From assembly GCA_033032175.1 (NCBI GenBank), contig CM065323.1, forward strand, positions 62,001-126,000: a DNA stretch of 64,000 bases, given 5' to 3'. Every line of letters starts with the position of its first letter. Positions within the stretch are counted from its first letter, which is position 1. Position numbers and translations under genes: made by a program. The notes under the pieces were generated by a model, which was not told the origin of the DNA, did no database searches, and was given only the letters and a program-made list of their open reading frames with translations. Source of the stretch: Saturnia japonica. Taxonomy: Eukaryota > Arthropoda > Insecta > Lepidoptera > Saturniidae. This document shows, piece after piece, positions 19,396 through 29,121 of this stretch.

Positions 19396-21549
19396 CTAAC
19401 ACCCAACGTCTACGCTATCCTCTGAGCTTGGTAGAGGTAGTTGCGGCGCCATTCCCTTAGTGGGCGGCGGCTTACAGGCAGCTCCAGTCATCTGGTGATT
19501 CGCCGGCCTCCCGGCGTCGGCACACAAGGCACAGTGGAACTTTTTTGCTGCACACTCCAGCGCCTTGTGGCCAGGCTGCCCGCACCGGAAACACAGGGCT
19601 CCGCGGTCTATCGTCGACGGGCAGAGTGGACGAGTGTGGCCCACACCCATGCACTTGTAACAGCGCATGGGCCCACTCTCCAAGAGGCGCACACGTGCCG
19701 CACTCCATCCGACAAGGAGACGACCCGCCTCCACTAGAACCCTGGCAGCGGAAGCCGGGAGCGAAAGATAAACCGCTCCCATACCCCTGCTATAGGCACG
19801 TATGGGGCCAGCCCTAATAAGGGCCTGCTGACAGCCAGCTTTCGCAGCCGCAGCCGCCACGACCTCCTCGACCGATACTGATTCATCCAGTCCGATCACA
19901 CGGACGCTTGCCTTTTTAATGGCCTTGGCGATAGTGGCCTCGCCCGCCAACACCGTCTGCAGGATCTCAACCATCCGGTCCGCCTGCTCTGAACCACGGG
20001 AGCCACGGATCTCGACAATCCGGGATCCCGTGGCTGTGGGCCGCGCCGAGATGTCCTCGATCCCGAGGTCCGCTAGCGCGACTTGTTTCTGCGCGTTTAA
20101 AAAGGCATCCTTATAACTCATTCCCCCCGCCAAAGCCTCTGGCTGCAGCGTAATAATCACTGCAGCTGAGCGCGGTGACGAGGGTAGCTTCGCCTTAAGC
20201 TTGCTGGCACGCGCTCTCCCAACAGGAGCGGGAGCCAGTGTCGCAGCAGCCTTCGGTTCACTAACTGGCTTTTTCTTCCTCCGTCGCCGACGAGACACGG
20301 TGGTCCATCCTTCGGCGGTTGCGGCTGGAGCAGGAACATCAGCCCCTGTCATAACATGCTCAACCCCCAGGGAGTCTTCTTCCAAATTCCTCTCCGCCTC
20401 AGAAGGCGCTGGACCAGCCACTCTGGATTTAATTCCCGAAGTTTTAGCCCTGGAAGGCTTAGGTCTTGTGGGACCCGGGGCAGTCTGTCTGTCCGCAGCC
20501 AGAGGAGGGCGGACCACCTTGGCGGGGAGGAGACGGTCATCCAAGGCCTCTATGCGGGCAGTAACTAACTCCCCCATAGACACCCGGAGCGACCGCTCCA
20601 TCCTCGACATGTGTTCCGCCATCGCATCAAACACAGCCTGCATCAGGGAATCCTGTCCCTGACCTACTGGCATCTTTTGCGTCAAAGGCAGCGCAGGCGA
20701 AGCCCCCACCCGACCGCGCAACGAGGAGAGCTCCTCCTTGAGGGCATCGACCTCCCGACGAAGCCTCCCCGTCTCGCGTCGCAGAAGGAGGGTCTCCTCC
20801 GTCACCGTACGCGTTAGAGCGGTGGCAGTGACCTCATGGAGGGTCCACGCTGCCTCCTTCAGGTTTTTAACAAACGTGCCCTTGAGGTTGCCAGATTTCT
20901 TGGCAATCTCAAGGACCGCGTCTACTTTCTCCTTTGCGAGGGCCCTCAAACTGTCGGGATCGAGGAGCTCGATGCCCTCGAGTACTCCCACTTCAGCAAA
21001 GGCACCAGCCGCATCAACAACGGCAGCCGCAGCCGCGTCCGTAATACAACCAGCCTCATCAGAGCTTGTCAACCCAGGAAGGGGACAATCCTGCGGCAAC
21101 GCACAAGTAACTTCCGCGCGCGTTCTTCCTACAGATGAGCCCAGATCACGGGCTTTGCCCCTCCGAGCTGACGTAAACTTGTTGGGAGGAGTCTCCTCCC
21201 CATCCTCATCAGCTTTAGCAAGCAATCGCTTCCTATCGGCAGCTGCCACTGGCCCTAACCTACAAGATCCATCATCCCAGTGCCTGATTGAAAACCTCTC
21301 AAGCATAGGGTCACGCTCAAGCATCACGACAGGCGAAAGATTCCTTTGTTGTAAAGCCGTGGTCGTCATTGTATTGGTGGAATCGGTTTTCCTTAAACTA
21401 GCATTGGTCTTCGTTTGTTTCTTACAATCACGCAAAATTTTGCCCCCCCCCCCAGAGAACGTGGGGCAGCCCGAGCTAAACTCGGGGAGGGATTCTCCAG
21501 CAGGGCTGGTACCCTCCTGGGGTAATACTTTTTTCAATTGTGCGTCCAT
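19396..21549 (-). CDS. GO1 ORF1 (gag-like, three CCHC)
   Basis: An open frame of 717 codons. ATG 21549 lies at the break with BEL sequence, so the ATG at 21369 (657 codons, MTTTALQQ) is a plausible native start. Features: basic N-terminus, NLKGTFVKNLKEAA, a coiled coil (LLLRRETGRLRREVDALKEE), PPLAADRQTA, a Lys/Arg-rich stretch, SAAVIITLQPEA, GLDESVSVEEV, and three zinc knuckles (CYKCMGVGHTRPLC, CFRCGQPGHKALEC, then one ending in H-x4-C). It lacks RGRP. It ends in SVDVGC and TAG and is followed directly by the 3' UTR. The intact frame in an element without RT suggests the protein itself is what has been maintained. Confidence 0.85.
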   Translation of the reverse strand: MDAQLKKVLPQEGTSPAGESLPEFSSGCPTFSGGGGKILRDCKKQTKTNASLRKTDSTNTMTTTALQQRNLSPVVMLERDPMLERFSIRHWDDGSCRLGPVAAADRKRLLAKADEDGEETPPNKFTSARRGKARDLGSSVGRTRAEVTCALPQDCPLPGLTSSDEAGCITDAAAAAVVDAAGAFAEVGVLEGIELLDPDSLRALAKEKVDAVLEIAKKSGNLKGTFVKNLKEAAWTLHEVTATALTRTVTEETLLLRRETGRLRREVDALKEELSSLRGRVGASPALPLTQKMPVGQGQDSLMQAVFDAMAEHMSRMERSLRVSMGELVTARIEALDDRLLPAKVVRPPLAADRQTAPGPTRPKPSRAKTSGIKSRVAGPAPSEAERNLEEDSLGVEHVMTGADVPAPAATAEGWTTVSRRRRRKKKPVSEPKAAATLAPAPVGRARASKLKAKLPSSPRSAAVIITLQPEALAGGMSYKDAFLNAQKQVALADLGIEDISARPTATGSRIVEIRGSRGSEQADRMVEILQTVLAGEATIAKAIKKASVRVIGLDESVSVEEVVAAAAAKAGCQQALIRAGPIRAYSRGMGAVYLSLPASAARVLVEAGRLLVGWSAARVRLLESGPMRCYKCMGVGHTRPLCPSTIDRGALCFRCGQPGHKALECAAKKFHCALCADAGRPANHQMTGAACKPPPTKGMAPQLPLPSSEDSVDVGC

Positions 21550-21552
21550 CTT

Positions 21553-22362
21553 AAATCGATGAGTAGGCGAGCGATTTTATGTTTCCCGTCTAGGACCGCC
21601 AAGTTTCCGCTACTCATGTTCATTTTCCGTGTTCTGTCTCGCAACCGAATGATGCCGTGTTCATCGAGTTGGACGTCTATTTTCTTCAGTTTGCTACCTG
21701 TCTTGATGGGTAAGTTTTTCCGTAAACATTCCATCTCGTCCCCGAATGCATCCAGTTGACTGTGGTGTAGTAGGGCTAGTTCGGCCCGCTGTAAACAACG
21801 ATCGGGTATTGGTATAAACTTCGTTGTATTTTCTTGAGTCTTTTTTGTTCGGACGGTTTTCTTGGTTTCTTTTTTCTTATGTGGCTTCCACTCGCTATCG
21901 CGCGCGACGTTCACGACGCGACCTTTCTTACACAGTTCTGTAAATTGGAATATTCTCGCCACGGTTCGCAGTAGTTTTATCCAACTTGAAAATCGTTCCG
22001 GACTCGGTAGTGTGTCGTCGTTTCTTGTGCGCGTGGTAAGTACAGTCGCAGATTTCCTTTCTTCATCCGATACTTGGTCGCACTTTCCCAAGCGTTTCTG
22101 CGGCCAATCCGCTTCTGGCCGATGAAGAAAATCTGGACCGACGAACCATTTTGAGTCTTCACTGAACCCATTTGGTACTCCCCGGGTGGCTATGTCCACC
22201 GGGTTTTCGCGTGTCGGCACCCACCTCCACTCGTGTGACTTCGAAATCTCTTCGATGGCTGCCAACCTGTGAGCCACGAACGGTTTGAAGCGGCGCGGAT
22301 CGGCTTTCATCCACTGCAGTACTGTGCTCGAGTCTGACCAGTAGAATTTGTCCGTGGTTTTT
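21553..22362 (-). pseudogene. BEL/Pao pol scrap (RNase H to integrase N-terminus)
   Basis: The - strand translation carries FYWSDSSTVLQWMKAD, FVAHRLAAIEEIS, NPVDIATRG, WFVGPDFLHRPEADWP, then a region ending GKHKIARLLID, where an integrase zinc domain should begin. These are hallmarks of the BEL/Pao RNase H to integrase segment. The frame is cut at both ends: at 21552 by GO1 and at about 22362 by unrelated AT-rich DNA. No LTR or target duplication is visible, so it looks like captured DNA, not an insertion. Confidence 0.75.
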
Positions 22363-22517
22363 AGTTTGACTTGACTTATATATTGTTCTTACATACCTAC
22401 ACGCTATAGTAACATATTCAAAACATTAGAAACATTTAATTATTGATCGTTTGTGCAAATTATTCATCCTTACAACTTATATTTACAAATGTTATTCTTA
22501 TATCATTACGCTTAGGC
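22363..22517. other. AT-rich filler, nothing recognised
   Basis: About 155 AT-rich bases lie between the BEL/Pao scrap and the broken 3' end of SL4 ORF1. I see no ORF, repeat or structure. Confidence 0.5.
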
Positions 22518-23497
22518 TTATGCGTCGCTAACAGCCCGTGCTGCCAGAGACTTTCTCCTCTTTCTCTTGTTTCTCCTGGCAGGAGAAACAGAGCCTTCAA
22601 CGTTGGAAGTATGTACAATAGGTTCCACGAGCGAAGATTGGCCTACCTGATCAGCAACCACTGATGAGCCTATTATCCTCCTCTTCAGAGTTTCAAAGTA
22701 AGCCTTCGTTTGGCCTCCTATTTCAGATTTTATACTGTCCAACGCCTCATTAAGAGTGCTTTTTGTCACTACATCAGGTAGGGTGTAGCTCGTTGCAGGT
22801 AGAGGAGCAACCCCCTCAATGCGCCTATCCCTACAAAGACCTTCCCACAGCTCGACCAATTCTTTACGAAGTAGGTCTATCTCCGTCCCCTGCTTTACCT
22901 CGTTTTCCTTCAGCCTGTCATATGACTCCTGGAGTCGTATTACCTCTTCCGATGACGATCTGTTGGCCAACACGAAAGCCTTATCCGCAATAGAGGAGGC
23001 TGCTTCTTTGAGGGCACGCTGGAACGTGCCTTTCAAATTCTTCGATTTTTCCGCGACTTTCAGAACAACATCAACCTCGTCAAGAATACTCTTCTTAATA
23101 TCCGCCACAAGCAGCTCATCCGTCTTTGGAGGGTAATTCCTCATCGCAGCACGATCTACTCTAACACGCGATGCTATATCCGCCACCTCTTCCTCCGCCC
23201 TAAGACGAAGTTCCTCCTCCCTGAGTCGGTTAAGGTCCATCTTGGCTTTTGCCAGGCCTTTATAATACCCCGTTGTTGGCGGGCGACCCCTACCTTTCTT
23301 GGAAACAGGGGTACGCGTAGAATACTGACCACCATCTTGAAGTTCCGAATCCGAAGATGAAGATGAGTCTGTAGCCAAACATATTCTGCCCTTATGACCG
23401 CGAATGGCCGCAACAGGAATATCACTGCCCTCACTGGCAGTAGCCATACCAAATGCGTTACAGTCTGAAAGCACCAAATCGCTCTCCAGGCCCACAG

Positions 23498-23645
23498 TGT
23501 TGTGAGTAGGTAACATCACTAGTCGATGAGAAGGCGGTCTGTCAATGTCACTAAGTTGGAAGAAAGATTCTGTTTTTGTCAATGTGGCGTCGGGCGTTTA
23601 TTTATTTAAACATTCATAAAATACAGTAATAAACAGACCAAAACA
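23498..23645 (+). repeat. 5' LTR of the Ty3/gypsy element
   Basis: 148 bp, TGTTGTGAGTAGG... to ...CCAAAACA, matching the 3' LTR base for base in my reading. It is short for the family. Confidence 0.93.
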
Positions 23646-23721
23646 TGGTGTCAGAATTGGGTTCGTACCGTAAACGTAAACCTTGAGTCATTGTGAAATC
23701 CTCGTGTGCAAATACGGCGTC

Positions 23722-25002
23722 ATGTCTGACGAAAATCAAAAGCCCAAGAAACTTTCTGGAATGTCCAGTCCGCAGCCCATGGTGATAAGTGGTAACTTGG
23801 CTCAACAATGGAAAAAATGGGTACAGTCATTTAAATTTTATTTACGTGCGTCTGGCTTGGATGAAGAGAGTAATGGCAGAAAAGTAGCTTTATTTCTACA
23901 TGCCATTGGTGAAAAGGGCGTGGATGTATTCAATACATTTGGAAAAGACGACGATAAAATTACATACGACGAGCTTATAAGGTTATTTCAAGATCACTTT
24001 GCCCCAAAAACTAACCTCACTTATGAATGTCATAATTTCTTCACATACAAACAAGGTGAAAATGAAACCTTAGACGATTTTGCTTGCACATTAAAATTAA
24101 GGTCACAAAACTGTGAGCTAGGACAGCTGCAACAACGCCTAATCAAAATAATGTTTATATGTAACATGCATCAAAAATACAACTATATCAGAGAAAAATT
24201 ATTGCTTGAAGATAAGCTGGATCTTGATAAGGCCTTAGAGATGGCAAAGGCCATGGTTACGTCCAGACATCAAATGGATGAACTGACAGCAGAACAAAGT
24301 ACAGTCTTGTATAATACAAGTCAGTCACGCTCAAGATTAAGGTCTAACTCAACGAACGTCAGTCGATATAGTCAGCAGTCAAGACAGGAAGTTTGTACAA
24401 GGTGTGGACAGGTGCATCGTTACAAATGTCCAGCATTAGGTGTAAAGTGCAAAAAATGTGAAAAAGTTGGTCATTTTGCAGTCTGTTGTCGGTCATCTCT
24501 GTCAAAGTCAATAAGATATGTACAGTCAGATAGTAATATGCAACAGGTACAGTCAGAACAAGATGAATTGTTTATAGGTCATATTCAGTCATCCAAGTCG
24601 TCAAGTGAATGGACAATTAATTTATATATAAATAATTCACAAATAAATTGTATTATTGATACAGGCAGTGATGTCAATATTATGTCAAAAAGTCTTTATG
24701 ATTCACTTAATACTAAAAATTTACTGTCTAAAACTGATGTAAAAATTAAGTCATACACTAGTAATAGTCTAGAGGTACTAGGTCAACAAAGCTTAGAGTG
24801 TAAATTTCAATTTAATGACCTCTATATGACAAAACAAATTAATTTTATAATTGCAAATGTGAATTCTCCAACTGTATTAGGTAAACTTACTTGCTCAGAA
24901 ATTAGTCTAGTTAAAAGAGTTTTCTGTGTAGACACTAGAAGCATGCAAACTTCAGAAAGTGATAATAGTCAATTGTTTTCTGAAACAAGTCAAAATGAGT
25001 GA
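23722..25002 (+). CDS. Ty3/gypsy Gag with protease at the C-terminus
   Basis: About 426 codons from ATG 23722; the frame is open upstream to a TTG but has no earlier ATG. The helical capsid-like region includes WKKWVQSFKFYLRASG and LDDFACTLKLRSQNCELG. A nucleocapsid has CTRCGQVHRYKC and the knuckle CKKCEKVGHFAVCC near residues 243-256. The aspartic protease signature CIIDTGSDVNIMS is near residue 313. Having protease upstream of the stop is unusual, because it normally sits in the pol frame. The ORF ends at TGA 25000-25002, and the pol ORF continues in the same frame. Confidence 0.88.
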   Translation: MSDENQKPKKLSGMSSPQPMVISGNLAQQWKKWVQSFKFYLRASGLDEESNGRKVALFLHAIGEKGVDVFNTFGKDDDKITYDELIRLFQDHFAPKTNLTYECHNFFTYKQGENETLDDFACTLKLRSQNCELGQLQQRLIKIMFICNMHQKYNYIREKLLLEDKLDLDKALEMAKAMVTSRHQMDELTAEQSTVLYNTSQSRSRLRSNSTNVSRYSQQSRQEVCTRCGQVHRYKCPALGVKCKKCEKVGHFAVCCRSSLSKSIRYVQSDSNMQQVQSEQDELFIGHIQSSKSSSEWTINLYINNSQINCIIDTGSDVNIMSKSLYDSLNTKNLLSKTDVKIKSYTSNSLEVLGQQSLECKFQFNDLYMTKQINFIIANVNSPTVLGKLTCSEISLVKRVFCVDTRSMQTSESDNSQLFSETSQNE

Positions 25003-27774
25003 AATTCAAGTCAAGCACAGTCATCTCCATTAAAGTCAAGTCAGTCACAAAATATGAATTTAAATAAACTTGTTGAATGTAATAATTCTGTTTTTACCGG
25101 TCTTGGTTGTCTTCCTGGTGAGTGTCATATAAGTACAAATCCTGAGGTCCAGCCAAAAGTCGATGCTCTGAGGAAGGTACCATTTGCATTACATCATAGA
25201 CTTCAACAAGAACTTGAGAAGATGGAAAAAATGGATGTCATTACCAAGGTCACAGAGCCTACTGAATGGGTGAGTTCTTTAATCTTAATAGAAAAGAAAA
25301 ATGGTCAATTAAGGGTATGTCTAGACCCCCGTAATTTAAATCAGGCGATTAAGAGGACTCATTATCCTATTCCATCAGTAGATATTGTCCGTGCCAAGGT
25401 GGCTGGTGCAAAATTTTACTCCACTTTGGATGCAAGTAGTGGATTTTGGATGTGTAAATTGAGTGAGAAGAGTTCTTACCTCACAACTTTTAATACACCT
25501 TTTGGCCGATACAGATTTAAACGTCTTCCATATGGAGTCAGTTGTGCTCCTGAGTATTTTCACAGAATTATGACTGAAATGTTTGGTGACATACCAGGGG
25601 TAGCAGTATACAGCGATGATATTTTAGTCAGTGGTCAAACACTACCAGAGCATAATGAGCGTCTTAATATAGTATTTAAAAGAGCAAAGGAATATAATGT
25701 CAAGTTTAATAAAGAAAAATGTTCATTCAACAAGGAGAGTATTAAATATCTGGGTCACATTTTTTCAGCGGATGGAATCACAGCTGATCCAGAAAAAGTC
25801 AGAGCAGTCAAAGAGATGCCCTCTCCTACCTGTCTAAAGGATTTACAAAGATTTCTAGGCATACTTAATTATTTAAGTCCTTTTATTAAAAATATGGCAG
25901 GCGAGACAGAAATTTTACGGCAATTATTAAAAAAATCTACTGATTGGCAGTGGACTGCCAACCATGAAACAACATTTTGCCATCTGAAGCAATTAATATG
26001 TCAAGTTCCAGTGTTGTCACATTTTAATGTTCATGATCCTATTGTTCTACAAAGTGATGCTAGTAAGAGTGCTGTCGGAGCGGTGTTGTTGCAAAATCAA
26101 CATCCAGTATATTATGCTTCAAAAACTTTAACAGATACACAGCAGAAAATGGCTCAGATAGAGAAAGAACTCTATTCAATAGTTTTTGCCTGCATCAAGT
26201 TTCATCAATTTATATATGGACAAACTGTAACTGTAGAGACAGACCATGCTCCTTTAATAACATTGTTTAAAAAGCCATTATTCGAGGTCCCAACACGTCT
26301 TCAGAGAATGATGTTAAAAATACAGCTTTATAGTCTAAATGTAGTTTACAAGAAAGGTAGTCACATGTACATTGCAGATACCTTGTCGAGAGCAGCTCTC
26401 TCGGAAACAAGTTCAGATGAATTAGATGATAATGTCATTGTTCATGTAAATTTACTGATTAAGTCATTACCAGTTTCATCAGAACGTCTACAGTGGCTAA
26501 TCAGAGGCACTAATGAAGATAGAAGTCTGGGGATTTTGAAAACATACTGTAAAGAAGGATGGCCGTCAAGTAAAACTCAAATTCACAAAGATCTGCAAGA
26601 GTATTGGCAGTATAGATTTGATTTACATACAGAACATGATTTAATTTTCAGAAGTAACAGTATAGTCATACATAAAAAGTTAAGGCCAGACATTTTGAAA
26701 ATAATACACAGTGGACATCTGGGAATTGAGAGGTCAAAAGCGTTTGCTAGAGGACATGTATTTTGGCCATTTATGTCAACTGATATAAAAAACATTGTCC
26801 AGTCGTGTCATATTTGCTTGTCACATAGAAGCTCAAATGCTCCTGAACCACTTCTTCCACATGATGTTACATTACTTCCGTGGGAAAAAGTTGGTGTTGA
26901 TTTCATGGATTATAAATCTAAAAAATACATAGTAGTACAAGATTATTACTCAAATTATATTGAATTAATGGCAGTGGCAAGTACTAACGCCAAAACAGTA
27001 ATTGTTTGTCTTAAAAGTATCTTTAGCAGACATGGTATTCCAGTTGAGTTATTCTCTGACAATGGGCCACCATTTAATTCGGCAGAGTTTAAGAATTTTA
27101 TGTGGGACTGGGGAATACATCATAATACGTCAAGTCCCTACATACCAAGGTCAAATGGGTTGGTAGAGTCCGCAGTAAAGATATGTAAACGTTTCCTTAC
27201 CAAGTCAGAGGAGTCAGGGACAGATCCATATCTGGCTTTGCTTCAATTCAGGAATACACCTAGAGGAAATCTACCATCTCCAGCACAATTATTAATGTCA
27301 CGTTCACTTAGAACACAATTACCAACAGTCACAAAAAACTTAATACCAAGAACAGTCAAATTTCAAGAATATGTCAAAATTAAGGAAGAAAGTAAAAATA
27401 AAATGAAGGATTACTATGACAGAAAGACTAAATCATTACCAGAACTACAAGAAGGAGATGAAGTCTATTTTAAGAAGATGCCAGATACTCCATGGATTAC
27501 AGGCACAGTAAGGTCCAAATGTGATCAGCCTAGGTCTTATATCGTTGAAGGGTCAGATGGATTTATAGGAAGGAGAAACACACAGCATATTTTGAAGCCT
27601 ATGCAATCACCGCAAATGGTATCTCAAGATATTAGGTTACAAAAAAGTTCAAATATCAAGACATCTCCTAATCCTCATACAGTAGCACCGTCTATTGAAG
27701 AGCATAGAACTCCAGTTGAAAAGCGTACTAGGTCTGGGAGAGTCATAAGACCACCAAGACGGTTAGATTTATAA
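25003..27774 (+). CDS. Ty3/gypsy Pol: RT, RNase H, integrase
   Basis: The first ATG is at 25054 (906 codons), but the frame is open back to the Gag TGA. Read-through of that TGA would therefore make one Gag-Pol. RT: WVSSLILIEKKNGQLRVCLDPRNLN, FSTLDAS-type box (FYSTLDASSGFW), LPYGVSCAPEYF, and the catalytic YSDD at 25609. RNase H: LQSDASKSAVGAVLLQ, YASKTL, ELYSIVFA and TDHAPL. Integrase: a zinc H-H-C-C region (HSGHLGIERS to CHICLSH) and catalytic Asp in GVDFMDY, Asp in FSDNGPPF, and Glu in GLVESAVK. It ends with a basic tail. No lesion is visible and no envelope ORF follows. Confidence 0.92.
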   Translation, partial: NSSQAQSSPLKSSQSQNMNLNKLVECNNSVFTGLGCLPGECHISTNPEVQPKVDALRKVPFALHHRLQQELEKMEKMDVITKVTEPTEWVSSLILIEKKNGQLRVCLDPRNLNQAIKRTHYPIPSVDIVRAKVAGAKFYSTLDASSGFWMCKLSEKSSYLTTFNTPFGRYRFKRLPYGVSCAPEYFHRIMTEMFGDIPGVAVYSDDILVSGQTLPEHNERLNIVFKRAKEYNVKFNKEKCSFNKESIKYLGHIFSADGITADPEKVRAVKEMPSPTCLKDLQRFLGILNYLSPFIKNMAGETEILRQLLKKSTDWQWTANHETTFCHLKQLICQVPVLSHFNVHDPIVLQSDASKSAVGAVLLQNQHPVYYASKTLTDTQQKMAQIEKELYSIVFACIKFHQFIYGQTVTVETDHAPLITLFKKPLFEVPTRLQRMMLKIQLYSLNVVYKKGSHMYIADTLSRAALSETSSDELDDNVIVHVNLLIKSLPVSSERLQWLIRGTNEDRSLGILKTYCKEGWPSSKTQIHKDLQEYWQYRFDLHTEHDLIFRSNSIVIHKKLRPDILKIIHSGHLGIERSKAFARGHVFWPFMSTDIKNIVQSCHICLSHRSSNAPEPLLPHDVTLLPWEKVGVDFMDYKSKKYIVVQDYYSNYIELMAVASTNAKTVIVCLKSIFSRHGIPVELFSDNGPPFNSAEFKNFMWDWGIHHNTSSPYIPRSNGLVESAVKICKRFLTKSEESGTDPYLALLQFRNTPRGNLPSPAQLLMSRSLRTQLPTVTKNLIPRTVKFQEYVKIKEESKNKMKDYYDRKTKSLPELQEGDEVYFKKMPDTPWITGTVRSKCDQPRSYIVEGSDGFIGRRNTQHILKPMQSPQMVSQDIRLQKSSNIKTSPNPHTVAPSIEEHRTPVEKRTRSGRVIRPPRRLDL

Positions 27775-28013
27775 GAATTAATATTTGGTTAACTAAGTAA
27801 ACATTGTAGCAATGACTGTGAAGGACTGATTGATTTCGTTAAGTCTAGAATATATATAGATTATAGATAGAGATTAAGTTCAACAAACTGTCTTATTTTG
27901 AGTTACTTAAATAGTCTTTGTAATTAAGGGTTATTGTTAAGAGTTTAGTCAATTTTTGTAAACTGTCTCAAGTTGTAAAATTATATTAAATTAACTTTTT
28001 CTAATAAGGAGGA

Positions 28014-28161
28014 TGTTGTGAGTAGGTAACATCACTAGTCGATGAGAAGGCGGTCTGTCAATGTCACTAAGTTGGAAGAAAGATTCTGTTTTTGTCAATG
28101 TGGCGTCGGGCGTTTATTTATTTAAACATTCATAAAATACAGTAATAAACAGACCAAAACA
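28014..28161 (+). repeat. 3' LTR of the Ty3/gypsy element
   Basis: 148 bp, preceded by the purine tract and followed by the CACAG target duplication. Confidence 0.93.
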
Positions 28162-28252
28162 CACAGTTGTAGTGGCACCACCCTCAGTTCCAAGGACATT
28201 TTCCTCCTCAATTAATTTAACTTTTTTAGATTTTGTTTTTGTTTTTGAACTC

Positions 28253-28680
28253 TTCATTTCTGATCCCACGAGAAAGGGGGAAGTAAAACGTCCACCCAGG
28301 CAGTGCCCCCTGTGCCTGGGTAAGCCTAACGTAACCCGTCAGAGAGTTGGCCGGTTCTCTGACGGGGGGTCGCACTCGTGACTGGTCTCCCACCAGCCAC
28401 GCATCCCCTCGTGGTGCGCCGCCACTTGGGATTAGAGTAATTTTTTATAGAGGTTTTCTTCCTCGCGGTCCGGGCGGTGAAGCCAAGACCCTCGGTCCCA
28501 TTCGAAGCCGCGAGACGTGACCACGACACTCCGAAATGGGATTACGAGATCGACGACGACAAGCTGGACAAGGTGCCAAACCTGCCCGCCCGACGGCAGT
28601 GTGAGTGCACGCCGAGCCCGCCAACACACCACGTTCTTCGATCCCTCTGACTAACAGAGCGACGGTAAACGTAGCCCCCC
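28253..28680 (-). promoter_or_regulatory. SL4 5' UTR
   Basis: Homologous to the SL3 and SL5 leaders, including the CCACCCAGGCAGTGCCCCCTG block (+ strand reading). It links the ribozyme to ORF1. Confidence 0.6.
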
Positions 28681-28758
28681 GTCAGGTATTAGCCGTCGGC
28701 CGTGAAGCGACCGCCGTTGCCCAGGATGCACCACGCGGAGGTTCCTGACTCGCACCCC
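28681..28758 (-). ncRNA. HDV-like ribozyme at the SL4 5' end
   Basis: Same architecture as SL3: GGGGUGC at 28758-28752, GUCAGG/CCUGAC P2, loop UCCGCGU, GGGCAAC, and CUAAUA. The last base of the 3' strand of P1 is U, leaving a G-U pair at the cleavage-site end. P4 has a G-U wobble replacing a G-C. It is flanked upstream by telomere repeats. Confidence 0.75.
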
Positions 28759-28782
28759 AACCTAACCTAACCTAACCTAACC
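28759..28782 (+). repeat. Telomeric repeat tract, about five units
   Basis: The longest clean CCTAA tract in the window, between the SL4 5' end and the SL5 poly(T) (28783-28794). Confidence 0.93.
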
Positions 28783-28794
28783 TTTTTTTTTTTT

Positions 28795-29121
28795 ATTTAC
28801 ATGGGGAAATCCTGCATTGGATACACCTCCCGCCGTCGGGGGACAGCGAGTGGGTTATGCCGGACTCCTACCGGCTAAAACCCCATGGCCGCATCAGCGC
28901 GTATGTGAAACAGGGTCGCGGGAAAGGCGGCAAGCATGCTACCGCTACCCTGTTCACGCGTTCGGGTCACCCGCAGGTGGTGAAAGCGGGGACCCTCGTC
29001 TCAAGGAAAGACAGCTTCTCTCCTATGCTTCTTCTAGAAGCAGCGGCAACCCGCGCTTCTCCTTCACGGGTCCTCCTTTATCTGACAATAGGCGCCCCCG
29101 CGTCTATTGCCTGGAGGTTTG
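28795..29121 (-). promoter_or_regulatory. SL5 3' UTR with conserved hairpin
   Basis: Outer arms CATGGGG (28800-28806) and CCCCATG (28881-28887), the latter shifted in sequence from SL3 yet still complementary. Hairpin GCCGG (28859-28863) and CCGGC (28871-28875) around ACTCCTA. Confidence 0.7.

Larger units (their letters stand above)
19061..21552 (-). mobile_element. GO1: ORF1-only (gag-only) SART-like element, 5' end lost
   Basis: In - strand order: ORF1, then at once a 3' UTR of the SL7 type, then poly(A) against AACCTAACC. No ORF2 lies between. The ORF1 stop is 309 bases from the poly(A). The same ORF1/3' UTR joint occurs in GO2 at 37164-37494. The 5' side ends at about 21552 against a BEL/Pao fragment, so the leader and ribozyme are missing. 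Confidence 0.8.
23498..28161 (+). mobile_element. Ty3/gypsy LTR retrotransposon, complete, very young
   Basis: 4,664 bp with 148-bp LTRs at 23498-23645 and 28014-28161 that are identical as read. Both start TG and end CA, and the element is flanked by CACAG at 23493-23497 and 28162-28166. A primer-binding site, TGGTGTCAGAATTGGG, follows the 5' LTR at once (it resembles a tRNA-Leu 3' end, inferred). A purine tract, AAGGAGGA, precedes the 3' LTR. It is inserted in SL4 ORF1, on the opposite strand. Confidence 0.93.
22518..28252 (-). pseudogene. SL4 ORF1, 3'-truncated and split by a Ty3/gypsy insertion
   Basis: The two parts are 28252-28167 (N-terminus, starting MKSSKTKTK) and 23492-22518. The second has the RGRP motif in KKGRGRPPTTGYYKGLAKAK, NLKGTFQRALKEAA and a coiled coil, and ends after a Lys/Arg-rich stretch. 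One copy of the 5-bp duplication CACAG and the 4.66-kb LTR element interrupt it. Without them the frame runs through, so ORF1 was open when hit. The 3' half, including the CCHC knuckles and all of ORF2, is missing beyond 22518. Confidence 0.8.
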
